A stretch of DNA of 64,000 nt from Flavisolibacter nicotianae (GTDB taxonomy: Bacteria; Bacteroidota; Bacteroidia; Chitinophagales; Chitinophagaceae): NCBI RefSeq assembly GCF_003628535.1, contig NZ_RBCI01000003.1, forward strand, positions 434,001-498,000. The letters run 5' to 3'. The notes under the pieces were generated by a model. That model was not told the DNA's origin. It did no database searches and saw nothing but the letters and a program-made list of their open reading frames with translations. Numbering within the stretch: the first letter of the stretch is position 1; the number at the start of each line of letters is the position of its first letter. The position numbers and the translations under genes are program-made. Shown piece by piece: positions 49,585-58,633 of this stretch.

Positions 49585-50778
49585 ATGCAGGACGCTAATC
49601 ACCATAGCACTTCATCACAAAGCGGGGCTTCGCAGCCCGGCCACTCTCCCCGTGGGGATGCGGGGGGGCTGAAGATCGCAGTGATCAATGGTGATGGGAT
49701 TGGACCAGAAGTCACGGCCCAGGCTATCAAAGTGCTCGACGCCGTTGGTGAGCGGTTTGGCCACAAGTTCCACTACAGCCATGGCCTGATGGGTGCCGAC
49801 GCCATTGACAAAACCGGCAACCCGTTGCCTGATGCCACCCTGGAGCTCTGCGGGCAAAGCGATGCCATTCTTTTCGGCGCCATCGGTCATCCCAAATACG
49901 ACAATGATCCCACGGCGAAGGTTCGTCCCGAACAGGGCCTGTTGAAATTGCGCAAGTCACTTCAGCTCTTTGCCAATATTCGCCCGGTCAATACCTATCC
50001 CAGTCTTCACCACCTTTCGCCACTGAAGCAGGATCGCCTTGAGGACGTGGACTTCGTCATCTACCGCGAATTAACGGGTGGTATCTATTTCGGTAAAAAA
50101 GAATTGAGTGCGGATGGTTCGGAAGCTTCAGACCTGTGTGCTTACAACCGTTCCGAAATCGAACGCATTGCACACCTGGCCTTCCAGGCAGCGCAGCAAA
50201 GGAGAAAAAAATTAACACTGGTCGATAAAGCCAACGTCCTGGAAACCTCCAGGCTGTGGCGCAAAGTGGTGCAGGACGTAGCGCCATCGTATGCGGATGT
50301 TGCGGTTGATTTCCTGTTCGTGGACAACGCGGCCATGCAAATCATCGTGAACCCGAAACAGTTTGACGTGATGCTCACCGAAAATATGTTTGGTGACATT
50401 ATCTCTGATGAAGCCAGTGTGATCAGCGGTTCGCTCGGCATGTTACCATCGGCCTCAGTGGGCACGCATACCGCCATGTTTGAACCCATTCACGGTTCTT
50501 ACCCGCAGGCCGCCGGCAAGGATATCGCCAACCCAGTTGGCTCGATCCTGTCCGCTGCGATGCTGCTCGATTATTTCAATCTCTATGAAGAAGCAACGTC
50601 GGTGCGCAATGCTGTGAAGTGGGCACTCGACTCCAAATTCGTTACCAAAGACATTGACCCGATCAATTATTACTTCACGTCCACGGTGGGGGATTTGATC
50701 AGCGATTATGTTGCCGGACGGGTTCCGAATGATATCAATCAGTTGAACGTTGAACTGCGAAAATCAACGCTGATTTAA
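49585..50778 (+). CDS. leuB: 3-isopropylmalate dehydrogenase with N-terminal extension
   Basis: LeuB oxidises and decarboxylates 3-isopropylmalate with NAD. The core begins at KIAVINGDGIGPEV (about residue 30). Catalytic stretches are EQGLLKLRKSLQLFANIRPV, YRELTGGIYFG and EPIHGSYPQAAGKDIANPVGSILSAAMLL. The protein is 397 residues, about 30-35 longer than usual. The N-terminal extra is low in complexity and includes SPRGDAGG, encoded by a GC-rich hairpin (49645-49670). No ATG, GTG or TTG lies nearer the core, so ATG 49585 is the likely start. Confidence 0.94.
   Translation: MQDANHHSTSSQSGASQPGHSPRGDAGGLKIAVINGDGIGPEVTAQAIKVLDAVGERFGHKFHYSHGLMGADAIDKTGNPLPDATLELCGQSDAILFGAIGHPKYDNDPTAKVRPEQGLLKLRKSLQLFANIRPVNTYPSLHHLSPLKQDRLEDVDFVIYRELTGGIYFGKKELSADGSEASDLCAYNRSEIERIAHLAFQAAQQRRKKLTLVDKANVLETSRLWRKVVQDVAPSYADVAVDFLFVDNAAMQIIVNPKQFDVMLTENMFGDIISDEASVISGSLGMLPSASVGTHTAMFEPIHGSYPQAAGKDIANPVGSILSAAMLLDYFNLYEEATSVRNAVKWALDSKFVTKDIDPINYYFTSTVGDLISDYVAGRVPNDINQLNVELRKSTLI
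49645..49670. repeat. GC-rich repeat inside the leuB N-terminus
   Basis: CTCCCCGTGGGG followed by a run of seven G resembles the intergenic hairpins at 42163-42183 and 43339-43362. Here it is in frame and encodes Ser-Pro-Arg-Gly-Asp-Ala-Gly-Gly, immediately before the conserved core of LeuB. Confidence 0.55.
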
Positions 50779-50857
50779 GGGACGCTGACATTGCTGCTTT
50801 TCTTGCTAACGGTTGCTTGCTTTGAACATATTCGTTCCACGAATTAAAAAGAAACCT

Positions 50858-51751
50858 ATGTACTACAACGAAGACACGATTGTTTATTACAATGGCGAGT
50901 TTGTAAAAGCCACCGAAGCAAAAGGCAACGTTTACGATCAGTCGTTGCATTACGGCTACGCCGTATTTGAAGGAATCCGGTCCTATACCACCCACAACGG
51001 AACAAAAATTTTTAAGGCGAAGGAACACTTCAACCGGATGCAATTCTCCTGTGAAAGTATTGGGATCCCTTACACCTTCAACAACCAGGAACTGATCGAT
51101 ATTTCGTACGAAGTACTGCGGCGCAACAATCTCAGCGACGCGTATATCCGTCCGCTGGTGACCTGCACGCCCAACATGCAGCTCACAAAAGGTAGAGAAG
51201 CGCAGCTTTTGATCTGTGCGTGGGAGTGGGGTGCTTACCTGGGAGAGAAGTTGCTGCGATTGACGACCTCTTCTTACCGCCGCATTACACCGGCCTGCTT
51301 TAAGGTAGAAGCAAAAGTTTCCGGCCACTACATTAATTCCATCATGGCCACGCAGGAAGCTAAAGACAAAGGGTTTGATGAAGCGCTTTTGCTTGATGTA
51401 AATGGCTTTGTCGCCGAAGGCCCCGGTGCCAATATTTTCTTTGAGGTTGACGGCGTGTTGCACACACCGCAACTGGGCAGCATTCTTCCCGGCATTACCC
51501 GCGCCACTGTTTTGGACATCTGCAACGACCTGGGTATCGAGGTTGTTCAGCGGCAAATCAAACCCGAAGAAGTGAAGGGAGCCGACGGTTCGTTCATGTG
51601 CGGTACGGCAGCCGAAGTAATCGGTATTCAATCCCTCGATGACGTTGCCTTTACAAAACCCTGGAGCGAAACCCTGGGCGCACGGATCCAGAAAGCCTAC
51701 AAAAATCTTGTACTGGAAAAAGAATACAACACTGTTTTGAAAGTCGCATGA
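50858..51751 (+). CDS. ilvE: Branched-chain amino acid aminotransferase
   Basis: IlvE performs the last step of leucine, isoleucine and valine synthesis with PLP. The start at 50858 gives 297 residues ([16 protein letters not shown]); upstream residues to 50813 are not conserved. Fold-type IV motifs are [15 protein letters not shown], the PLP lysine in [32 protein letters not shown] and [10 protein letters not shown]. The ATGA at its end is shared with the ilvD start (4-nt overlap), which implies coupling. Confidence 0.96.
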   Translation: MYYNEDTIVYYNGEFVKATEAKGNVYDQSLHYGYAVFEGIRSYTTHNGTKIFKAKEHFNRMQFSCESIGIPYTFNNQELIDISYEVLRRNNLSDAYIRPLVTCTPNMQLTKGREAQLLICAWEWGAYLGEKLLRLTTSSYRRITPACFKVEAKVSGHYINSIMATQEAKDKGFDEALLLDVNGFVAEGPGANIFFEVDGVLHTPQLGSILPGITRATVLDICNDLGIEVVQRQIKPEEVKGADGSFMCGTAAEVIGIQSLDDVAFTKPWSETLGARIQKAYKNLVLEKEYNTVLKVA

Positions 51752-53430
51752 GTGAACTGAATAAATATAGCAAGACCCTTACGCAGGATGAAACACAGCC
51801 TGCGGCCCAGGCCATGCTTTACGGCATTGGCCTGACGGATGAAGACCTGGAAAAAGCGCAGGTTGGCATCGCCAGCATGGGCTACGATGGCAACACCTGC
51901 AACATGCACCTGAACGATTTGGCAAAGCTTGTCAAACAAGGCGTGTGGGACAGCGACCTGGTAGGCCTGATCTTTAACACCATTGGTGTAAGCGATGGCA
52001 TGAGCAACGGAACGGATGGCATGCGCTACTCTCTCGTGAGCCGCGACATCATTGCCGACTCGATCGAAGCCGTTTGCGGTGCCCAATACTACGATGGCCT
52101 GATTGCGCTGCCGGGTTGCGATAAAAATATGCCGGGCTCGCTCATCGCCATGGGACGTCTTAACCGGCCTTCCATTATGGTGTACGGCGGAACGATTGCA
52201 CCGGGCCATTACAACGGCCAGGACCTGAATATCGTGTCTGCCTTTGAAGCACTCGGGCAAAAGATTGCCGGCAAGATCACGGAAGAAGATTTCCGTTGCG
52301 TGGTAAAAGCGTCCTGTCCCGGTGCCGGCGCCTGTGGCGGCATGTACACTGCCAACACGATGGCCGCTGCGATTGAAGCCTTGGGCATGAGCCTTCCGTA
52401 TTCGTCTTCCAACCCGGCCATCAGCCCGGAGAAAAAAGAGGAATGCCTGGCCGCCGGAAAAGCGATCCGCAACCTGTTGGAAAAAGACATCAAGCCAAAA
52501 GATATCATGACCCGCAAGGCATTTGAAAATGCCATCACGGTCATCATGGTTTTGGGCGGGTCTACCAACGCGGTGCTGCACCTGATCGCCATGGCGAAAA
52601 GCGTGGATGTTGACCTGACACAGGATGACTTCCAGGCCATCAGCAACCGTGTTCCTGTGTTGGCCGATTTTAAACCGAGCGGCAAATATTTAATGCAGGA
52701 CCTGCACCAGTACGGCGGTGTTCCTATAGTGATGAAATACCTGTTGGAGCAAGGCTTTTTGCACGGCGATTGTTTGACTGTAACCGGTAAAACGGTTGCC
52801 GAAAACCTGGCCGATGTGCCTTCGCTGGATTTTGAAAAACAGCCGATTGTTCAGCCGGTTTCGTCCCCGGTTAAGAAAACAGGTCATCTGCAGATCCTTT
52901 ATGGCAACCTGGCTGAAGGCGGAAGCGTGGCCAAGATCAGCGGCAAAGAAGGCGAACGCTTCGAAGGCCCCGCACGGGTTTTCGATGGCGAGCATGAACT
53001 GATCGCCGGCATCAACTCCGGGAAGATCAAGCCGGGTGACGTGGTGGTGATACGATACGTCGGTCCGAAAGGCGGCCCGGGCATGCCCGAAATGCTGAAG
53101 CCAACGTCTGCCATCATTGGCGCCGGTTTAGGCAAATCCGTTGCGCTGATCACCGACGGTCGTTTCAGTGGCGGTACGCATGGTTTTGTGGTGGGACACA
53201 TCACACCCGAAGCCTACGATGGCGGCACCATTGCCCTGGTGAAAGACAATGACATCATCGAGCTGGATGCCACCAATAACACCATCACCCTGAACGTTCC
53301 GGACGAAGAGATTGCACAGCGCCGGAAGGCCTGGAGACAACCCGAATTAAAAGCAACTAAAGGAATTCTATTTAAATATGCAAGACACGTTAAAACAGCC
53401 GCAGAAGGATGCGTTACTGACGAAGACTGA
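51748..53430 (+). CDS. ilvD: Dihydroxy-acid dehydratase
   Basis: IlvD dehydrates dihydroxy acids to 2-oxo acids, using an iron-sulfur cluster. The 560-residue length is typical. Cluster cysteines are likely C51 (GNTCNMHL), C124 ([10 protein letters not shown]) and C196 ([14 protein letters not shown]). [21 protein letters not shown] is near the C-terminus. The gene overlaps ilvE by 4 nt and ilvB by 53 nt. The end [18 protein letters not shown] is as in the family, so the long overlap comes from the ilvB start. Confidence 0.97.
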   Translation: MSELNKYSKTLTQDETQPAAQAMLYGIGLTDEDLEKAQVGIASMGYDGNTCNMHLNDLAKLVKQGVWDSDLVGLIFNTIGVSDGMSNGTDGMRYSLVSRDIIADSIEAVCGAQYYDGLIALPGCDKNMPGSLIAMGRLNRPSIMVYGGTIAPGHYNGQDLNIVSAFEALGQKIAGKITEEDFRCVVKASCPGAGACGGMYTANTMAAAIEALGMSLPYSSSNPAISPEKKEECLAAGKAIRNLLEKDIKPKDIMTRKAFENAITVIMVLGGSTNAVLHLIAMAKSVDVDLTQDDFQAISNRVPVLADFKPSGKYLMQDLHQYGGVPIVMKYLLEQGFLHGDCLTVTGKTVAENLADVPSLDFEKQPIVQPVSSPVKKTGHLQILYGNLAEGGSVAKISGKEGERFEGPARVFDGEHELIAGINSGKIKPGDVVVIRYVGPKGGPGMPEMLKPTSAIIGAGLGKSVALITDGRFSGGTHGFVVGHITPEAYDGGTIALVKDNDIIELDATNNTITLNVPDEEIAQRRKAWRQPELKATKGILFKYARHVKTAAEGCVTDED

Positions 53431-55117
53431 AAGCATTAGCGGTTCCGAAGCCGTAATGCGTGCCTTTGTTGAAGAAGGAGTGGAGACCATTTTTGGTTAC
53501 CCCGGTGGCGCCATCATGCCGATTTACGATGCGTTGTACGACTACCAGCAAAACCTGGAACACATTCTCGTCCGCCACGAGCAGGGAGCGATCCATGCAG
53601 CACAAGGGTATGCGAGAACGTCGGGTCGTACGGGTGTCGTGTTTGCTACCAGTGGTCCCGGCGCCACGAACCTGGTCACCGGTCTCGCCGATGCGTTGAT
53701 CGACAGTACGCCTTTGGTCTGCATCACCGGCCAGGTGTTTGCGCATTTGCTGGGGACTGATGCCTTCCAGGAAACGGATATCATCAACATCACTACTCCT
53801 TGCACTAAATGGAATTACCAGGTAACGGATGCCAACGAAATTCCGGCTGTTCTAGCAAAAGCGTTTTTCATTGCCAACAGCGGCCGTCCCGGCCCCGTGT
53901 TGATCGATATTACGAAGAATGCGCAGGTGCAAAAATTTGATTATAGCGGCTACGAGAAGTGCAACTTCATTCGCAGCTACCGGCCAAAGCCAATCGTTCG
54001 CAAAGAATATATTGAGCAGGCGGCGCAACTGATCAACGAAGCCAAAAAGCCATTTGTCATCTTTGGACAAGGCGTGATTTTGGGCAAGGCCGAAAAAGAA
54101 TTCAAGGCCTTCATTGAAAAAGCCGGCATACCGACTGCGTGGACCATTATGGGTTTAAGCGCCCTGCCTTCGAATCACCCGCTGAACGTGGGGATGCTGG
54201 GCATGCACGGCAACTATGCGCCCAATGTGCTTACCAACGACTGCGATGTATTGATCGCCGTGGGCATGCGTTTCGATGACCGCGTAACCGGCCGTTTGGA
54301 TAAATACGCACGGCAGGCGAAGGTGATCCACCTTGACATTGACCCGGCTGAAATTGATAAGAATGTAAAAACAACGGTTCCGGTTTGGGGCGATTGCAAG
54401 GAAACGCTTCCCCTGTTAACAGAACTGGTGCAATTCCGCAATCACGCCGCGTGGATTCAACGATTCAAAGAATTGGAGCAGGAAGAAATTGATGCTTGTA
54501 TTTACAAGGAACTGAATCCGACGGGCGATGAACTGACGATGGGCGAAGTCATCAAAGTTCTGAATGAACTGACCAACGGTGAGGCGGTGCTGGTAACCGA
54601 TGTGGGGCAGCACCAGATGGTGACCTGTCGCTATGCAAAGTTTATCCAATCAAAAAGCAATATTACATCGGGTGGCCTGGGAACAATGGGCTTTGCATTA
54701 CCCGCCGCTATCGGTGCCAAGTTTGGTGCACCGGATAGAACTGTGGTGGCTATTATCGGTGACGGTGGTTTCCAGATGACAATCCAGGAACTGGGCACCA
54801 TTATGCAAACCGGCATCAATGTAAAGCTGCTCATCCTGAACAACTCCTTCCTTGGCATGGTACGCCAGTGGCAGGAACTGTTCCATAGCAAGCGCTATTC
54901 CTTTGTTGATATTACCAGCCCCGATTTTGTGCTGGTCGCAAAAGGCTACCGCATCGAAGGACAGCGTGTTGCCGACAGAGCCGGCTTGCGGGATGCCCTG
55001 AAAGCCATGCTGGAGCACGACGGCTCTTACCTGCTCGAAGTGATGGTAGGCAAAGAAAACAACGTGTTCCCGATGGTGGAAGCGGGCACCAGTGTTAGTG
55101 AAATACGTCTTAAATAA
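53378..55117 (+). CDS. ilvB: Acetolactate synthase, large catalytic subunit
   Basis: IlvB uses thiamine diphosphate and FAD to make acetolactate or acetohydroxybutyrate. The 579-residue protein has [33 protein letters not shown] at the start, catalytic Glu in [19 protein letters not shown], and the ThDP-binding motif [15 protein letters not shown]...[11 protein letters not shown]. The start at ATG 53378 overlaps ilvD by 53 nt, but the next in-frame ATG (53456) would remove the conserved SGSEAV region, so 53378 is preferred. The regulatory subunit gene starts 6 nt after its stop. Confidence 0.97.
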   Translation: MQDTLKQPQKDALLTKTESISGSEAVMRAFVEEGVETIFGYPGGAIMPIYDALYDYQQNLEHILVRHEQGAIHAAQGYARTSGRTGVVFATSGPGATNLVTGLADALIDSTPLVCITGQVFAHLLGTDAFQETDIINITTPCTKWNYQVTDANEIPAVLAKAFFIANSGRPGPVLIDITKNAQVQKFDYSGYEKCNFIRSYRPKPIVRKEYIEQAAQLINEAKKPFVIFGQGVILGKAEKEFKAFIEKAGIPTAWTIMGLSALPSNHPLNVGMLGMHGNYAPNVLTNDCDVLIAVGMRFDDRVTGRLDKYARQAKVIHLDIDPAEIDKNVKTTVPVWGDCKETLPLLTELVQFRNHAAWIQRFKELEQEEIDACIYKELNPTGDELTMGEVIKVLNELTNGEAVLVTDVGQHQMVTCRYAKFIQSKSNITSGGLGTMGFALPAAIGAKFGAPDRTVVAIIGDGGFQMTIQELGTIMQTGINVKLLILNNSFLGMVRQWQELFHSKRYSFVDITSPDFVLVAKGYRIEGQRVADRAGLRDALKAMLEHDGSYLLEVMVGKENNVFPMVEAGTSVSEIRLK

Positions 55118-55123
55118 ACGGCC

Positions 55124-55714
55124 ATGAACAAACAGGAATTTACCATTACGGTATATACGGAAAATCAGATCGGTTTGTTGAATCGTATCGCGATCATTTT
55201 TTCCCGCCGCAAGATCAACATCGAAAGCATGAACAGTTCTCCTTCCGAGATCGACGGCATTCATCGCTTCACGATCGTGATGAACGAAACCGAAGAAGTG
55301 GTGCGCAAACTGGTGCGCCAGATTGAAAAGCAGGTGGATGTTTTGAAAGCGTATTACAATACCGGCGACGAGATCGTGTGGCAGGAACTGGCACTGTACA
55401 AAGTGCCCACCGATGAAATTGCGGAGAAGGTAAAGGTGGAAAGGCTGCTGCGTGAATTTGGCGCAAGGGCCGTCGTGATCCGGAAAGATTATACGGTCTT
55501 TGAAACAACCGGGCACCGGGAGGAAACAGACAAACTGATTAAAGTTTTGGAGCCCTATGGCCTGATCGAATTTGTTCGCAGCGCCAGGGTTGCCATCATC
55601 AAGGAAAGCAATGGCTTCCACGAAAAATTGAAAGAGTTTGAAGAACTCAATCCGTCGGTGGAAGTCGTGGCAAACGAATACCTGAACAAGCAGGAGGAAG
55701 TCTTTGATATGTAG
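55124..55714 (+). CDS. ilvN: Acetolactate synthase, small regulatory subunit
   Basis: IlvN binds valine and controls IlvB. The 196-residue protein has an N-terminal ACT domain: EFTITVYTENQIGLLNRIAIIFSRRKINIESMN, with the family asparagine motif at IGLLNRIA. The second domain with ALYKVPTDE...GARAVVIRKDYTVFETTG matches the long small-subunit type. It lies 6 nt after ilvB, so the two should be produced together. Confidence 0.96.
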   Translation: MNKQEFTITVYTENQIGLLNRIAIIFSRRKINIESMNSSPSEIDGIHRFTIVMNETEEVVRKLVRQIEKQVDVLKAYYNTGDEIVWQELALYKVPTDEIAEKVKVERLLREFGARAVVIRKDYTVFETTGHREETDKLIKVLEPYGLIEFVRSARVAIIKESNGFHEKLKEFEELNPSVEVVANEYLNKQEEVFDM

Positions 55715-55716
55715 CT

Positions 55717-55811
55717 GTCGGAGATCAGCAATCGGCGATCAAAAAACAGATAAATAACACAAATAAACAGGATGCTCTCCTGCTGAAAGCCGACGGCAAA
55801 TAGCGGAGAGC
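55717..55811 (+). repeat. Heptad inverted repeat between ilvN and ilvC
   Basis: The left arm (55718-55745) reads TCGGAGA, TCAGCAA and similar sevens. The right part (55781-55804) reads GCTGAAA, GCCGACG and similar sevens, and is flanked by an exact stem, GCTCTCC (55774-55780) with GGAGAGC (55805-55811). It fills most of the 134-nt gap and could set transcript ratios within the operon. Confidence 0.75.
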
Positions 55812-55848
55812 GAATAAACTCAATTCATCATCAACAAAAACAATAACA

Positions 55849-56979
55849 ATGGCAAAATTAAATTTCGGTGGTGTGGAAGAAAACGTCGTCACTCGTGAGG
55901 AGTTTCCTCTTTCAAAAGCACAGCAGGTTTTACAAAACGAAGTCGTTGCCGTGATCGGTTACGGCGTACAGGGTCCCGGCCAGGCATTGAACCAGAAAGA
56001 AAACGGCATCAATGTGATCGTGGGTCAGCGCAAAAATTCCAAATCGTGGGATAAAGCGGTGAAAGACGGTTTTGTTCCCGGCGAAACGCTTTTTGAAATC
56101 GAGGAGGCCCTAGAAAGAGGCACCATCATTTGCTATTTGTTGAGCGATGCCGCACAAATTGCCCTGTGGCCAACCGTGAAAAAACATTTGACGCCGGGTA
56201 AAGCCCTCTATTTCTCTCACGGTTTTGGTATTACCTACAACGACCAGACGGGTATCGTTCCGCCAAAAGATGTCGATGTGTTCCTGGTAGCACCGAAAGG
56301 TTCGGGTACATCGCTGCGCAGGATGTTCCTCCAGGGTCGTGGCCTGAACAGCAGCTACGCTATCTTCCAGGACGCAACAGGCCGTGCCTGGGAAAGAGTG
56401 GTGGCACTGGGTATCGCCATCGGTAGCGGCTACCTGTTCGAAACCGATTTCAAAAAAGAAGTTTACAGTGACCTGACCGGCGAACGCGGTACGCTGATGG
56501 GCGCCATCCAGGGAATCTTCGCTGCGCAATACGAGGTGCTGCGCTCCAAAGGCCACACACCGTCTGAAGCGTTCAACGAAACCGTTGAAGAGTTGACGCA
56601 GTCCCTGATGCCACTGGTGGCAGAAAACGGTATGGACTGGATGTATGCCAACTGTTCGACAACAGCACAACGCGGCGCCCTTGACTGGTGGAAGAAGTTC
56701 CGTGATGCCACAGCGCCTGTGTTTAAAGAATTGTATGAAAGCGTTGCCGCCGGCAAAGAAGCGGCTCGTTCTATCGAAAGCAATTCAAAGGCCGATTACC
56801 GCGAAAAGCTGGAAGAGGAACTGAAAGAGCTTCGCGAAAGCGAATTGTGGCAGGCCGGTAAAACTGTTCGCAGTCTTCGCCCAGAAAATCAAAAACCCGC
56901 CGATCAGAATACATCGGCAGGTGCAGAAGAAAAGCGCCATCAAAAAGTAAAGTTCACTTCTCCTCTTTACCGGGATTAA
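55849..56979 (+). CDS. ilvC: Ketol-acid reductoisomerase, fungal-like type
   Basis: IlvC rearranges and reduces acetolactate with NAD(P)H and Mg. The nucleotide motif is VIGYGVQGPGQAL (35-47). The Mg-binding part includes VYSDLTGERGTLMGAIQG and EAFNETVEELTQSLMPL. Stretches HGFGITYND, LNSSYAIFQDATG, MDWMYANCSTTAQRGALDW and ADYREKLEEELKELRESELW resemble the fungal mitochondrial enzyme (Ilv5) more than the E. coli one. The C-terminus (residues about 345-376) is a charged extra, variable in the family. Confidence 0.94.
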   Translation: MAKLNFGGVEENVVTREEFPLSKAQQVLQNEVVAVIGYGVQGPGQALNQKENGINVIVGQRKNSKSWDKAVKDGFVPGETLFEIEEALERGTIICYLLSDAAQIALWPTVKKHLTPGKALYFSHGFGITYNDQTGIVPPKDVDVFLVAPKGSGTSLRRMFLQGRGLNSSYAIFQDATGRAWERVVALGIAIGSGYLFETDFKKEVYSDLTGERGTLMGAIQGIFAAQYEVLRSKGHTPSEAFNETVEELTQSLMPLVAENGMDWMYANCSTTAQRGALDWWKKFRDATAPVFKELYESVAAGKEAARSIESNSKADYREKLEEELKELRESELWQAGKTVRSLRPENQKPADQNTSAGAEEKRHQKVKFTSPLYRD

Positions 56980-57001
56980 TACGATATCCACAATACCGGA
57001 A

Positions 57002-58228
57002 TTGAACTATCAACAAGCGGTTGAACGACTGAAGCCGGTGGTGACAAGAACACCACTGGCTTACAGTCGCAACCTGTCGCGCCGCTATGGTTGCGAAGTG
57101 TACCTGAAGCGGGAAGACATGCAGGTTGTCCGTTCGTATAAATTGCGCGGCGCCTTTAACCTGATGAGCAGCTTGCCTACCGAACAGTTGCAAAAAGGTG
57201 TTGTGTGCGCCAGTGCCGGTAACCATGCACAGGGCTTTGCATTTTCATGCAAAAAACTGCGGGTGAAAGGCACCGTGTTTATGCCGGTAATCACCCCGCA
57301 GCAAAAAGTACAGCAAACAAAATTGTTTGGTGAAGATTCCGTCGACATCAAATTAACCGGCGATACGTTTGACGACTGCGCCATTACGGCCAAGGAATTC
57401 ACGTTGCAAAACGGCCTTACGTTTATCCCGCCTTTCGACGACTACCGCATCATTGAAGGCCAGGCCACGGTGGGTGTCGAAATCCTGGAAGACCAGTCTG
57501 AAATTGATTTTTTGTTCATGCCATTGGGCGGCGGCGGCTTAAGTGCCGGCGTAGGCTCTTACTTTAAAACCTTTTCTCCCAAAACAAGAATTATTGGCCT
57601 GGAACCGCAGGGCGCACCCAGTATGACGGCGGCTCTGGCTGCCGGGCACCCGGTTACCATTGAAAACATTGAACGGTTTGTCGATGGTGCTGCGGTGAAA
57701 AGAATTGGTGAGATTACGTTTTCCATTTGCAAAGAAGTGCTGGATGAAATGCACCTGGTGCCGGAAGGAAAGGTGTGCACCACCATCCTGCAATTATACA
57801 ATGAAGAAGCTATTGTGGTCGAACCTGCGGGTGCGTTATCGATTGCGGCCCTGGATCATTATGCCGGCAAGATCAGGGGCAAAAAAGTTGTGTGCATCAT
57901 CAGCGGCGGTAACAACGACATCGACCGGATGCAGGAGATCAAGGAACGCTCTCTCCAGTACGAAGGTTTAAAACATTATTTCCTGATTCGGTTTGCGCAA
58001 CGCCCCGGCGCACTGAAAGAATTTGTCAACCACGTGTTGGGCCCGAATGACGATATCACCCGTTTTGAATACATACAAAAGCACGACAAGGAAACCGGGC
58101 CTGCCCTGGTGGGAGTAGAGTTAAAGTCACGGGAAGATTACGACACGCTTCTACAGAATTTGGAAAAATACCGTTTCAATTTTACAGAACTGAATAAGGA
58201 CGATAACCTGTTTGGTTACCTTGTATAG
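57002..58228 (+). CDS. ilvA: Threonine dehydratase with C-terminal ACT-like domain
   Basis: IlvA deaminates threonine to 2-oxobutanoate, the precursor of isoleucine. The PLP lysine is K47 in VVRSYKLRGAFN. The phosphate-binding loop is PLGGGGLSAGVGSYF, and SGGNNDI precedes the regulatory part. Residues about 325-408 (KHYFLIRFAQRPGALKEFV...) form one ACT-like domain, expected to bind isoleucine. The start is TTG at 57002; there is no ATG near the conserved N-terminus. It closes the leu/ilv operon. Confidence 0.95.
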   Translation: MNYQQAVERLKPVVTRTPLAYSRNLSRRYGCEVYLKREDMQVVRSYKLRGAFNLMSSLPTEQLQKGVVCASAGNHAQGFAFSCKKLRVKGTVFMPVITPQQKVQQTKLFGEDSVDIKLTGDTFDDCAITAKEFTLQNGLTFIPPFDDYRIIEGQATVGVEILEDQSEIDFLFMPLGGGGLSAGVGSYFKTFSPKTRIIGLEPQGAPSMTAALAAGHPVTIENIERFVDGAAVKRIGEITFSICKEVLDEMHLVPEGKVCTTILQLYNEEAIVVEPAGALSIAALDHYAGKIRGKKVVCIISGGNNDIDRMQEIKERSLQYEGLKHYFLIRFAQRPGALKEFVNHVLGPNDDITRFEYIQKHDKETGPALVGVELKSREDYDTLLQNLEKYRFNFTELNKDDNLFGYLV

Positions 58229-58633
58229 TCTGCTTCTTGCGGCGCGGCGCTGTGCATTTGCTCGCTTCCGAAGTAAAATTCCCTGCAGTATTTGTTGGCA
58301 GCCCTTGTGCGATTTTCACCTTAAATGAGGCACATTTTTGTGCAGCCTTCCGCCTTTTTTATTTCCCGCATCTTGTCGACGTCTCGTGTTTTTGCCGTAA
58401 CACTTACCTGTGTTGCCCTTTCTGAAAGATGGAAGTGAACGTGTGAATGTTTTCTTGCAACACCCGCAACCGGCTATCTCCTCGTTTGCTTTTTGTAAGG
58501 TTTGCAGGGGAAGCTGCGGCGCATCTCTGTTGTGATTTTTTAGGTTACGACCGATCTTATTGACGCGTCAGCCAGCAATAAAAAAGCCCACTTAGAAAAG
58601 TGGGCTTTACGCAGCTATGGAACAATGAACAAA
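58229..58633. other. Gene-free region between ilvA and amt
   Basis: This 405-nt gap between convergent genes holds the amt terminator (58580-58608). A 62-residue plus-strand frame (58237-58425) is rich in Cys and Phe, has no features, and is not believed. No terminator for ilvA was identified. Confidence 0.5.
58580..58608 (-). terminator. Terminator after amt
   Basis: An 11-bp stem (AAAGCCCACTT and AAGTGGGCTTT) with a 4-nt loop lies 26 nt beyond the amt stop on the minus strand. It is followed there by a run of T (plus-strand A-run at 58580-58585). Confidence 0.88.

Noticed and set aside
54698-55621. 307-residue minus-strand ORF
   Set aside because: It is antisense to ilvB and ilvN, which are both well supported.
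2058-55811. CRISPR array as an explanation for the repeated intergenic units
   Set aside because: The units are seven bases long, degenerate, contiguous without spacers, and differ between loci; no cas gene is present.
58237-58425. 62-residue plus-strand ORF after ilvA
   Set aside because: It is Cys/Phe-rich, has no start signal or family features, and lies in a gene-free gap.
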